64,000 bases of DNA, from the NCBI GenBank assembly GCA_001941025.1, contig MSHE01000032.1, forward strand, positions 310,001-374,000, in the 5' to 3' direction. Within the stretch, counting starts at the first letter, position 1; each line of letters begins with the position of its first letter. The notes beneath the pieces are model-generated. The model made no database searches. It worked only from the letters and a program-made list of their open reading frames with translations, and was not told the origin of the DNA. A program made the translations under genes and the position numbers. Source of the DNA: Lachnospiraceae bacterium Zagget3 (GTDB taxonomy: Bacteria > Bacillota_A > Clostridia > Lachnospirales > Lachnospiraceae). Of the stretch, positions 48,893 through 56,313 are shown one piece after another.

Positions 48893-48946
48893 TTCTTTCC
48901 GTCTCCTCTCTGAATAAGAAACGCCAATTCGCGTTTTCCTTTCAGG

Positions 48947-50191
48947 TTACTCCCAAACAGCTTTTCCGTTCGTCACATGCAGTGTATAGCGGTTGTCCAC
49001 CGCCAGTGTGCGGGGATATTGTGCCATGGTTTTCATGTAGACATCATATCCCACATCGCAGATATACCATGTACCATTCACCTTCACTTCACACCACCCG
49101 TGCGCGGTCATGATGCCATGTCCCTGACTGCTCTCGATCTGACCGATTGCCGTTCGTGTCTCATACCCTAGCACTTTGGCAACACACGTAACGGCGGCGG
49201 CATGGCGGTAACAATTTCCTGTCCCGGTTTTAAAATAGTCCACCGCGTAGGAGGGAAGATCCGCTGCCGTCGGGGTACCGTAAAAGCGGGTGTAGTTATA
49301 GTGGTCGCACATATAGGTAAAGCAGTTGTACAGCTTTTCTTCCGCCGACTGAGCACTCCCCGCGTGCGCCCCCACAAATTGGGCCGCGTAAGTCAGGCAC
49401 TCATCAAAAAGAACCTTGCCGCCGTTTACATACCACCAGCCGTTCTTGTTCTTTTCGACGCCGTTGTGCGTGAAGTCCACTTTGCCGCCGCTAATATACC
49501 ACCAGCCGTTGGCATTCTTGTAGTTCGCGACACCGGTGTAACTGAAGTTGACCTTGCCGCCGGTCACATACCACCAGCCGTTTTTGTTCTTATCGACACC
49601 GTTGTGCGTGAAGTCCACTTTGCCGCCGCGGATGTACCACCAGCCGTTGGCATTTTTATAATTCGCCAGCCCGGTGAAATCAAACTGCACTTTCCCGCCC
49701 GTCACATAGAACCAGCCGTTCTTGTTCTTATCGACGCCGCTGTGCGTGAAGTCCACCTTGCCGTCTGCGATGTACCACCAGCCGTTCGCGTTTTTATAGT
49801 TGGCAAGTCCGGTAAAATGCTCCTGCACTTTGCTGCCGATCACATAGTACCAGGTGCCCGCGTCACCAATCGCGCCGGTCGTGTCTTTTGCCACCGTGTT
49901 TTGGTCGAACAAGACATAGCCGTTTACGACATACCATTTTCCGTTGTCATTCTCCGCAAATCCGGTATAGTCCGTGTCCACCGCGCCATCCTCATAGTAG
50001 CCCCATTTTCCATCATCGCCTTTGCTCAGGCCGTCGGCCGGTTCCTCCTCTGTAATGACCGCCGGATCGGCAAGGTCCGCGTCCTCCGCGTCTGCCCCGG
50101 ATGTGTCCGGCTCCGCGGCCATCAGAGATACGGGAAGCATAGATACGACCAATGCGGCTGCCAAACAGATTGACGTGATTCGCTTTTTCAT
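48947..50191 (-). CDS. Secreted transglutaminase-like protein with WYY wall-binding repeats
   Basis: A 414-residue exported protein. The signal peptide covers about 1-26, then an acidic linker and about eight WYY/GKV repeats (about 60-262), the same type as at the end of the BspA-like gene. The C-terminal transglutaminase-type domain shows the catalytic triad C327 (GTGNCYRHAA), H364 (AHGWCEV) and D379 (CDVGYD). It could be a wall-bound protease or cross-linking enzyme. The ATG at 50189-50191 has GGAGGCAATT in front; the longer frame to 50212 has no such site. Confidence 0.88.
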   Translation of the reverse strand: MKKRITSICLAAALVVSMLPVSLMAAEPDTSGADAEDADLADPAVITEEEPADGLSKGDDGKWGYYEDGAVDTDYTGFAENDNGKWYVVNGYVLFDQNTVAKDTTGAIGDAGTWYYVIGSKVQEHFTGLANYKNANGWWYIADGKVDFTHSGVDKNKNGWFYVTGGKVQFDFTGLANYKNANGWWYIRGGKVDFTHNGVDKNKNGWWYVTGGKVNFSYTGVANYKNANGWWYISGGKVDFTHNGVEKNKNGWWYVNGGKVLFDECLTYAAQFVGAHAGSAQSAEEKLYNCFTYMCDHYNYTRFYGTPTAADLPSYAVDYFKTGTGNCYRHAAAVTCVAKVLGYETRTAIGQIESSQGHGIMTAHGWCEVKVNGTWYICDVGYDVYMKTMAQYPRTLAVDNRYTLHVTNGKAVWE

Positions 50192-50244
50192 AATTGCCTC
50201 CATTTCTGTCATTTGACCGTAAATTTAGGAAATTCCGCCTGAAG

Positions 50245-50283
50245 AAAATGGAAAGATTCCCAGGAGAAAATCTCCCGGGAATC
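50245..50283 (-). terminator. Rho-independent terminator after the gene at 50305
   Basis: GATTCCC pairs with GGGAATC, with GGGAG/CTCCT inside and a T-rich loop; TTTCCATTTTC follows on the minus strand. Confidence 0.8.
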
Positions 50284-50304
50284 CACAAAACATCACTTAT
50301 TTGA

Positions 50305-50565
50305 TTATTCAAACTCGCAGATCGTATCCGCAATCTTCTGTGGCTGCAGGTATTCGGGGCATTTTTTTACCTCGCCGTCCACCTTGACCTCACAGAAGTA
50401 ATCGCCGTTGTCGTCCCCTACGGAAAGCGCAACCGTCTTGCCGTTTGATGCCGTAAATTCCATCGGCTGGGCAAACTTCGCAAAATTGGCAGTTCCGACG
50501 AGATCGGGCACCTCCTGCTCCGAAAATTTATTGGCCATCTCCTCTGCTTCTTTCCTCTCAATCAT
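50305..50565 (-). CDS. Small acidic protein of 86 residues, unknown
   Basis: Begins MIERKEAEEMANKFSEQEV and ends KIADTICEFE. The middle (KTVALSVGDDNGDYFCEVKVDGEVKKCPEY) looks like a small beta-rich domain with two cysteines. No signal peptide or membrane span. The ATG at 50563-50565 follows GGAGG with nine bases between; the longer frame upstream would read into the preceding terminator region. The gene is flanked by terminators on both sides, so it is a single-gene unit. I do not recognise the family. Confidence 0.75.
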   Translation of the reverse strand: MIERKEAEEMANKFSEQEVPDLVGTANFAKFAQPMEFTASNGKTVALSVGDDNGDYFCEVKVDGEVKKCPEYLQPQKIADTICEFE

Positions 50566-50676
50566 AATTTTAAACCTCCAATTATGTTTTAGAATATAAC
50601 ATTTACTACTGTAATTTAGGATAATCCAAATACCCCAAAATAGCAAGTCAAATTTGCTTTTTTGGCGAAAGAAGCA

Positions 50677-50710
50677 CAAAAAAATTCCCGGGAGGAAAAC
50701 CTCCCGGGAA
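50677..50710 (-). terminator. Strong rho-independent terminator after the gene at 50731
   Basis: TTCCCGGGAGG and CCTCCCGGGAA form a perfect 11-pair stem with a TTTT loop, followed by seven T on the minus strand. Confidence 0.93.
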
Positions 50711-50730
50711 GCCCCTGGTTTAAATACGTT

Positions 50731-51303
50731 TTATTGCTCCGGCTGCTCCGGCTGCTCCGGCTGTTCTGATTGCTCCGGCTGCTCCGGCGTACCGGAAGGG
50801 CCGGACCCGCCGGAAGCTTTATTTCTTCCGAACTGGTGCTTCTTCTCATAAATGTACTCGCTCTTTCCGAAGGCGAGGACCAGATACATGATCCACGGGA
50901 CTAAGATCAGCCCTACCGTAAATCCGGCACGATGCCCGAACGACTTGGAGAATCGGTTCGTGATAATGATATAAAAGATAAACGCGATAATGATCAGTAT
51001 AAGTCCAATGATAAACACCGCAAGCATGGATGACGCGGAAAAGTCGATGCCCATTTCCGTAAAAATCAACATGACATCTCCGACAAACAACAGCACCACA
51101 CCGACCACGCCTACGATGATCTCCACAATAACCGGCCATGCCTTCCGCCAGCCGATCAGGCAGATCATGATCGTATTGACGACCGGGATAATGGAGATCC
51201 ATCCCCATCGTCCGGCTTTTCGGAATGTGATCCACATACCGATGATAGACAACGCATACACAATGCAGCTAACTACAATACTAACTACTGAATACGCTCC
51301 CAT
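50731..51303 (-). CDS. DUF5684-like four-span membrane protein with PEQ repeat tail
   Basis: A 190-residue membrane protein with hydrophobic spans at about 5-27, 35-52, 58-82 and 92-115, and a further span near 130-145. GRWGWISIIPVVNTI, with the conserved WG.I..PVVN pattern, is typical of DUF5684 proteins of unknown function. The C-terminal about 25 residues are repeats of PEQ, possibly a wall-crossing or interaction tail. The ATG follows GGGAGGAAA, and a good promoter lies 60 bases upstream. Confidence 0.75.
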   Translation of the reverse strand: MGAYSVVSIVVSCIVYALSIIGMWITFRKAGRWGWISIIPVVNTIMICLIGWRKAWPVIVEIIVGVVGVVLLFVGDVMLIFTEMGIDFSASSMLAVFIIGLILIIIAFIFYIIITNRFSKSFGHRAGFTVGLILVPWIMYLVLAFGKSEYIYEKKHQFGRNKASGGSGPSGTPEQPEQSEQPEQPEQPEQ

Positions 51304-51362
51304 AACTCATTTCCTCCCTTTTTCATTTTTCTTTTTCTAACCTCTGCCACAAATTTCTATGT

Positions 51363-51391
51363 ATTATACTACATTGCGCAAAAAAACGCAA
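51363..51391 (-). promoter_or_regulatory. Sigma-A promoter for the DUF5684-like gene
   Basis: Minus-strand TTGCGT, 17 bases, TATAAT, about 60 bases before the start at 51303. It faces away from the toxin-antitoxin promoter at 51437. Confidence 0.78.
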
Positions 51392-51436
51392 AAAAGACGC
51401 AAATCCCTATAGGTTTGATCATCCGCTTGCAAATGC

Positions 51437-51465
51437 TTGCAATTTTTATTGCGCTCAGATATAAT
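51437..51465 (+). promoter_or_regulatory. Sigma-A promoter for the RelB/ParE pair
   Basis: TTGCAA, 17 bases, TATAAT. The direct repeat GCTTGCAAATGCTTGCAA across the -35 region is a candidate operator for the antitoxin. Confidence 0.82.
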
Positions 51466-51497
51466 ATAAAAAAAACATATTTGAGGAGATGATACTT

Positions 51498-51803
51498 ATG
51501 GCAAACACATCACCGGTTTACGCACGAATTGATACTGGCTTAAAAGAAAATGCGGAAGACATTCTTTCTGAACTCGGCATTTCCCCTTCCAGTGCAATCC
51601 AAATGCTTTACAGCCAAATTGTCCTCACTGGCGGGATACCGTTTGAGGTGCGCCTTCCCGAAAGGAAGCCAATTGTTGCCGGAGCTTTAACAAGGGAGCA
51701 GTTGGATGCGGAATTGGCAAAAGGTGTAGCCTCCGTTAAATCTGGTAAGACTTACACGGCTGACGAGGTGGATGAGGAACTTGCACGGAGATTCGGTATA
51801 TGA
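51498..51803 (+). CDS. RelB/DinJ-family antitoxin
   Basis: A 101-residue antitoxin. The N-terminal ribbon-helix-helix pattern ARIDTGLKENAEDILSELGISPSSAIQM is typical of RelB/DinJ DNA-binding domains; GGIPFEVRLPE follows. The C-terminal part would wrap the toxin. The ATG at 51498 follows GAGGAG; the ATG at 51489 lies inside that ribosome site. The stop overlaps the toxin start (ATGA). This pair is on the opposite strand to everything else in the window and its DNA is AT-richer, a sign of acquisition. Confidence 0.9.
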   Translation: MANTSPVYARIDTGLKENAEDILSELGISPSSAIQMLYSQIVLTGGIPFEVRLPERKPIVAGALTREQLDAELAKGVASVKSGKTYTADEVDEELARRFGI

Positions 51804-52123
51804 CTGAGAAATACAATGTAATATACTCTCCGGAAGCACTCGATGATCTGGAAACCATATATACCTATATCGCGTTTGAATTACAAGCAGGGCAGGCAGC
51901 GCAGAATCAAGTAAGCGGGATTCGAGACCATATCCGCAAATTGGATACATTTCCGGAATCCTTCGCCATTGTGGATTGGGAACCTTGGCAATCTGCGGGA
52001 ATGCATAAATTGCCGATAGACAATTATGTAGTCTATTATCTGGTTGATGCATCTATATTGACGGTTACGATTATTCGTATTTTTTATGCCGGCAGAGATG
52101 TAGAGGGAATCATTAATTCGTGA
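51800..52123 (+). CDS. RelE/ParE-superfamily toxin
   Basis: A 107-residue partner of the antitoxin above. YSPEALDDLETIYTYIAFEL at the N terminus and LPIDNYVVYYLVD with IIRIFYAGRD near the end are the usual RelE/ParE fold marks. Whether it cuts mRNA or blocks gyrase cannot be told from the sequence. It is followed by a terminator and then, 83 bases after its stop, by the duplicated tRNA-Leu on the other strand. Confidence 0.9.
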   Translation: MTEKYNVIYSPEALDDLETIYTYIAFELQAGQAAQNQVSGIRDHIRKLDTFPESFAIVDWEPWQSAGMHKLPIDNYVVYYLVDASILTVTIIRIFYAGRDVEGIINS

Positions 52124-52157
52124 AAACTGCTCCCTTTTTGCTCCCCGATCAAAAAGA

Positions 52158-52203
52158 AAGAGCCGAGGAACCACATAAATATAGGGTTTCTCGGCTCTTG
52201 TTT
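52158..52203 (+). terminator. Terminator after the RelB/ParE pair
   Basis: AAGAGCCGAG pairs with CTCGGCTCTT with partial pairing of GAAACC-type bases inside; TGTTTC follows. The short T run makes it moderate. It lies next to the 3' end of the convergent tRNA. Confidence 0.75.
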
Positions 52204-52204
52204 C

Positions 52205-52314
52205 ATGCAGGAAAAGGGACTTGAACCCTCATGAGATTGCTCTCACACGGACCTGAACCGTGCGCGTCTGCCAATTCCGCCATTCCTGCACAACTGCGGA
52301 AGATGGGACTTGAA
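52205..52314. repeat. Left copy of a 110-bp direct repeat (tRNA-Leu region)
   Basis: Identical by eye to 60398-60507. It holds the whole tRNA-Leu(CAG) and the last about 25 bases of the neighbouring tRNA-Leu(AAG) gene, then breaks off at 52315 into unrelated sequence. The copies are 8193 bases apart and in the same orientation, as expected for the ends of an integrated element or for a segmental duplication. Confidence 0.92.
52206..52289 (-). tRNA. tRNA-Leu(CAG), duplicate copy
   Basis: An 84-base class II tRNA with long variable arm. Acceptor GCAGGAA pairs with TTCCTGC, discriminator A; the anticodon stem CACGG/CCGTG encloses loop TTCAGGT, anticodon CAG for codon CUG. CCA is not encoded. 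It has the same sequence as 60399-60482. Upstream of it the repeat ends and no promoter is seen, so this copy may not be expressed on its own. Confidence 0.95.
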
Positions 52315-52608
52315 GGAATCGTTCTATAGGGAACCCGCATGATATGGGGATTTTTTAACTCGTTTTTTCGAGTGGGACCCAAAGTGGGACCCAAAATTAT
52401 GAAAGGAGACCGCATCCCGCATTGCCACAGTCCCCATTTACTCCAAGTCCAATGGTCCCATAAACTATAACCTACAGCTATGCAGCGTTGGCATACTCCA
52501 TAATAAAAATCTTGCTTGCCACATATCAAGCAACTGGGATAAGGTGTCGCCAATCTCCTGAAATAAAATGGGTTGAATTTCACCTAAATTATAAAGCATG
52601 AGGTTTTC
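52315..52608. other. Gene-free junction region
   Basis: About 290 bases between the left repeat and the first small membrane protein. It contains the direct repeat GTGGGACCCAAA at 52372-52383 and 52384-52395, and a small hairpin ACTCG-loop-CGAGT beside it. On the minus strand the reading across these, through LGPTLGPTRKNE, recalls the C-terminal ends of tyrosine integrases that run into tRNA sites, but no integrase body is present. I see no credible gene here. Confidence 0.5.
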
Positions 52609-52812
52609 TCAGTTTTTCTTCTCTTTTTTCTTTTTTCTTCTCTCCGGATCCTTGGGTTTTCTGCTCCAGAAAAACGCGTTCTCAAAGATCACGACAATGC
52701 CCACAATAATCATGGCGATCCAGAAGCCCCAGCTGATACCGAGCCATCCGTCCGCGCTTCCGAAGAGCCGGGTCCACAACCCCGGCCAGTTAAAGGTCAA
52801 CAAATAGATCAT
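52609..52812 (-). CDS. Small single-span membrane protein downstream of mgtA
   Basis: A 67-residue protein with a hydrophobic span (about 24-43) and a strongly basic end (PERRKKKKEKKN). It begins MIYLLTFNWPGLWTRLFGSADG; the ATG at 52810-52812 follows AAGGAGGAC. It lies 40 bases after the mgtA stop. Small membrane proteins modulate MgtA in enteric bacteria (MgtR/MgtS), so a helper role is possible, but there is no sequence likeness I can claim. Confidence 0.7.
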   Translation of the reverse strand: MIYLLTFNWPGLWTRLFGSADGWLGISWGFWIAMIIVGIVVIFENAFFWSRKPKDPERRKKKKEKKN

Positions 52813-52851
52813 ATCGAGTCCTCCTTTTTTCACACAAGCGGGATAGCCCCG

Positions 52852-55644
52852 TCACAGCAGTTCCCCAAAGTGCTTCACATAAGCCGATTTCAGGCTGGTT
52901 GCCAGCAGCATGTACAGGATGATACACGGTGCCAGATAGAGGTAAAAGCTCGCCATCGGCGCGACAAATCCGAGTCTCGTACCAAACCCGGTATAGGGGA
53001 TGATGTTGAGCGCGATGATCCCGGCAAACGTCATCAGTGTCAGCGGCGCGGACGCACGGCTTTGGATGAACGGGATCTTCGGGGTACGGATCATGTGGAT
53101 GACCAGGGTCTGGCTCCACATGGACTCGATAAACCAGGCCGCCTGGAACAGCCCGATATAGGTGGCCTGCATCTGTGCCAACTGATCGCCGCTGTAAAAG
53201 CTCGACAGCTCGTTGAACACGTGCCCGCCGGTCAGCATCGGACAGTAGACAAAGTACATGAACGCATACGTCGTCCAGTCAAAGATGGAACTCGACGTAC
53301 CGATCCAGATCATAAAATTCCCGACCGAGGAAGCGTCCCACTTTCGCGGGATCTCCAAAAACTCCTCGTCCACGTTGTCCCACGGGATCGCCGTACAGGA
53401 AATATCGTAGATCAGGTTTAAGAAGATCAGATGGATGCTCGCCATCGGAGTAAACGGAATCAGGGCGGACGCGACCACCACCGAGAACATGTTTCCGAAG
53501 TTGGAAGAGGCCGTCATCTTAATGTACTTGATCATATTCGCGTACGTCTTGCGCCCCTCGATGATCCCTTCCTCGAGGATCATCAGATCCTTCTCCAGCA
53601 GGATAATGTCCGCGGATTCCTTGGCCACATCCACAGCCGTATCCACCGAGATGCCGATGTCCGCGGATTTCATGGCCGCCGCGTCGTTGATCCCGTCTCC
53701 CATGAATCCGACCGTGTGTCCGTTCTCCCGCAGGACTGCCACGATCCGTGCCTTCTGGTCCGGTGTCAGCTTCGCGAATACCTGGGTCTCCTCCGACGCC
53801 ATGGCGAGCTGCTCATCGGTCATAGCCGCAATCTCCGGCCCGAGCAGCATATTGCGGACCTCCAGCCCCACCTGTTTGCAGATGGTGCGGGTCACCTTTT
53901 CGTTGTCGCCGGTCAGGATCTTCGTCGTGACGCCGTGCTCCCAGAGCGCCCGAACCGCGTCCGGCACGGATTCCTTCGGCGGGTCGAGGAAAGCGAGATA
54001 GCCCATGAGAACCATGTCACACTCGTCCTGCACGCCGAACTCGCCAACCGGAGATGGATTGGTCTTCTGTGAGAGTCCCAGCACACGGAATCCCTTGTCA
54101 TTCAGATCGTCGACGCTGGCAAGGATCCTCTGGCGCACTTCCTCCGTCAACGGCACGACCTCTCCGCCGTCCATCTCAGCAAACGCGCTGACCTCCAGCA
54201 TCTCCTCGATGGCGCCCTTGGTCACCATCTGGGTCTTTCCGTCCCGGTCCTTCACCACGGTGGACAAGCGCCGCCTGGTAAAATCAAACGGGATCTCATC
54301 TATCTTCTCATACTCTCTGGAGAGGGTGGCGAGTCTCGGATCCTCTTCCTCCATCTCCTCTGTCTTGCTGATGATTGCCAGATCCATCAGGTTCTTATAG
54401 CCGGTCTGAAAATAGCTGTTTAAATAGGCATGGCGAAGCACCCGCGTACTCTCATTGCCGTCCGTATCCATGTGATATTCCAGCACGACCTTGTCCTGTG
54501 TCAGCGTACCGGTCTTATCCGTGCAGAGCACATCGATCGCGCCGAAGTTCTGGATCGAATTCAGATTTTTTACGATCGCCTTGCGCTTACTCATCGAGAC
54601 CGCGCCCTTTGCCAGACAGGTCGTCACGATCATCGGCAGCATCTCGGGGGTCAGGCCGACCGCGATCGAGACGCCGTACAGGAACGCGTCGGACCAGGGT
54701 GTGGCGGTACTCCCGCCCAGCGTAAATCCATTGATCACAAACACGCAGGGAACCATGACCAGCATAAACCGGATCAGCAGCCAGGAAACCGCGTTTACGC
54801 CCTTGGAGAAGCTGGTCTCTACCGCCTCGCCGGCAACCGCCTTGGCCATGGAGCCGAACAGAGTATTATCCCCGACCGCGCAGACCACGGCCGTTGCGCT
54901 TCCGGAGATCACATTGGAGCCCATAAACCCGATATTGGTAAACTCTGTGATCGCGGTACTCTCCTCGCTCACATCATGAACAAGCGAATCCTTTTCAATC
55001 GGTTCACTCTCTCCGGTTAAGGAGGACTGGCTGACAAACAAGTCCTTCGTCTCCAGCATCCGCACATCGGCCGGCATCATGTCGCCCGCGGACAGGTGAA
55101 CAATGTCCCCCACCACAACGTCATCCAACGGAATCTCTACCCGCTCCTTGTTCTTTCTGGTCACCGTTGCGGTGGTGGTGATCATCGCCAACAGTCTCGC
55201 GGTCGCGTTGCCGCTCCGGGACTCCTGTACAAACCGCAGGATGCCGGAGATCGCCAACATACAGAGGATGATCACGACGGTCATATAGTCAAAATCTTCG
55301 GGGTCGGATCCCATCAGCCCGTAGTAAGGCATGATCATATCCGTGATAGCGGAGATAATCGCCAGACAGGCCAAAATCGCCGTAAACGGATTAACAAACG
55401 CATCAACCAATCGCCGTGCAAGGCTTTTTTCCTTTTCATGTGTCACGCGATTGTTTCCGTACTCCTCTCTGGCATGCCGTACTTCTTCATCCGTCAGGCC
55501 TGTCAGATTAGATTCGGTCTCCTTGAGCACATCCGGGATCGGATGGGTCGCCGCAGAGAGGAGCTTTCGATCCTGTTCTTCGCGCAGCGCATTCTGTTCC
55601 GCGATCTCGCGGGCAGATAAACGCGCATTCTTCCTCCCAGTCAT
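52852..55644 (-). CDS. mgtA: MgtA-type magnesium-transporting P-type ATPase
   Basis: A 930-residue P3B ATPase that imports Mg2+. It shows TGES in the actuator domain, DKTGT with the phosphorylated Asp, [11 protein letters not shown] and [12 protein letters not shown], and about ten membrane spans, four at the C-terminal end. [12 protein letters not shown] in the ion-path helix is the MgtA-type form. The N terminus is basic and cytoplasmic. I chose the ATG at 55642-55644, with AGAGGTG in front; a longer frame to 55785 would read through the terminator region. The gene follows the winged-helix regulator and is complete, unlike its paralogue at 56314-58811. Confidence 0.93.
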   Translation of the reverse strand: MTGRKNARLSAREIAEQNALREEQDRKLLSAATHPIPDVLKETESNLTGLTDEEVRHAREEYGNNRVTHEKEKSLARRLVDAFVNPFTAILACLAIISAITDMIMPYYGLMGSDPEDFDYMTVVIILCMLAISGILRFVQESRSGNATARLLAMITTTATVTRKNKERVEIPLDDVVVGDIVHLSAGDMMPADVRMLETKDLFVSQSSLTGESEPIEKDSLVHDVSEESTAITEFTNIGFMGSNVISGSATAVVCAVGDNTLFGSMAKAVAGEAVETSFSKGVNAVSWLLIRFMLVMVPCVFVINGFTLGGSTATPWSDAFLYGVSIAVGLTPEMLPMIVTTCLAKGAVSMSKRKAIVKNLNSIQNFGAIDVLCTDKTGTLTQDKVVLEYHMDTDGNESTRVLRHAYLNSYFQTGYKNLMDLAIISKTEEMEEEDPRLATLSREYEKIDEIPFDFTRRRLSTVVKDRDGKTQMVTKGAIEEMLEVSAFAEMDGGEVVPLTEEVRQRILASVDDLNDKGFRVLGLSQKTNPSPVGEFGVQDECDMVLMGYLAFLDPPKESVPDAVRALWEHGVTTKILTGDNEKVTRTICKQVGLEVRNMLLGPEIAAMTDEQLAMASEETQVFAKLTPDQKARIVAVLRENGHTVGFMGDGINDAAAMKSADIGISVDTAVDVAKESADIILLEKDLMILEEGIIEGRKTYANMIKYIKMTASSNFGNMFSVVVASALIPFTPMASIHLIFLNLIYDISCTAIPWDNVDEEFLEIPRKWDASSVGNFMIWIGTSSSIFDWTTYAFMYFVYCPMLTGGHVFNELSSFYSGDQLAQMQATYIGLFQAAWFIESMWSQTLVIHMIRTPKIPFIQSRASAPLTLMTFAGIIALNIIPYTGFGTRLGFVAPMASFYLYLAPCIILYMLLATSLKSAYVKHFGELL

Positions 55645-55734
55645 CTTCTCACCTCTTTCTTTCTGTTCTCCCCTTCTCCTGCGAAACAAGGAACAACCCT
55701 TTATCCGGGCCCCGTTTTCGCCCATCCAAGTATA

Positions 55735-55773
55735 CAAAAAACGCAAGAGCCGTCCCAGAGACAAACCCTTACG
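55735..55773 (-). terminator. Terminator or attenuator between the winged-helix gene and mgtA
   Basis: On the minus strand CGTAAG and CTTGCG pair (one GU), with GTC/GGAC inside, followed by TTTTTTG. It lies 30 bases after the regulator stop and 90 before the mgtA start, so it either ends the upstream unit or limits read-through into mgtA. Confidence 0.75.
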
Positions 55774-55802
55774 TTTTGCTGACATTTTTGATAGATTTTA
55801 CG

Positions 55803-56297
55803 TTACCGTTCTTCCGTGAATTTGTACCCGATCCCCCAGACGGTCAGGATATAGATCGGATCATCCGGGTTGGGCTCGACCTTCTTGCGGATGCGGCGGA
55901 TGAACGTCATGATATTGCTGTCCCCCTGCGCGAACTTGTCATCCCACACCGCCTCGTAGATCTGCTCCCGCGTGAACACCTCGCCGCGGTGGGCGGCCAA
56001 AAAGTACAGGATATCAAACTCTTTTGGCGTGAGCTCGATCCGCAGATCGCCGCGCGAGACCCGTCTGGCCTTTACATTGATGCTCAACTCCCCGCACTGG
56101 AGCGTCCCCACCTCCGGCGGCGCGGGATCCTCTCCGTTTACCTCCATGAGAAGCGACGCGTACTCTCCCGCCAACAGCTCGCGCAGCGCCTCAGACAGTT
56201 CCCAGACGCCATCGTAGTCCGAAGGCGCGTTCTCCAGCTGTTCCATAATCCAGTTGATCAGGGAGGGGTCCGGATTGACAAAACCTATTTTTTTCAT
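55803..56297 (-). CDS. OmpR/PhoB-type winged-helix regulator without receiver domain
   Basis: A 164-residue protein. The C-terminal about 95 residues are a PhoB-type DNA-binding domain: IELTPKEFDILYFLAAHRG, FTREQIYEAVW, SNIMTFIRRIRKK and ILTVWGIGYKF. The first about 65 residues are too short for a receiver and show no phospho-accepting Asp. It lies between the two mgtA genes and is the obvious candidate for their control. Its regulation would have to be by other means than phosphorylation. Confidence 0.85.
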   Translation of the reverse strand: MKKIGFVNPDPSLINWIMEQLENAPSDYDGVWELSEALRELLAGEYASLLMEVNGEDPAPPEVGTLQCGELSINVKARRVSRGDLRIELTPKEFDILYFLAAHRGEVFTREQIYEAVWDDKFAQGDSNIMTFIRRIRKKVEPNPDDPIYILTVWGIGYKFTEER

Positions 56298-56313
56298 CGT
56301 TCCACTCCTCCCT

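Noticed and set aside
48893..48946. Terminator AAACGC/GCGTTT between the transglutaminase and nitroreductase genes
   Set aside because: The six-pair stem is weak and has no clear U run, so co-transcription is as likely.
52203..52583. 126-codon minus-strand frame across the tRNA
   Set aside because: It runs through the tRNA-Leu gene and has no ribosome site. It was used only as a hint of an integrase tail.
55645..55802. Mg2+ (M-box) riboswitch before mgtA
   Set aside because: Only a terminator-like hairpin is visible. The conserved M-box core is not there, and the space is too short. The same holds for 58812-58910.
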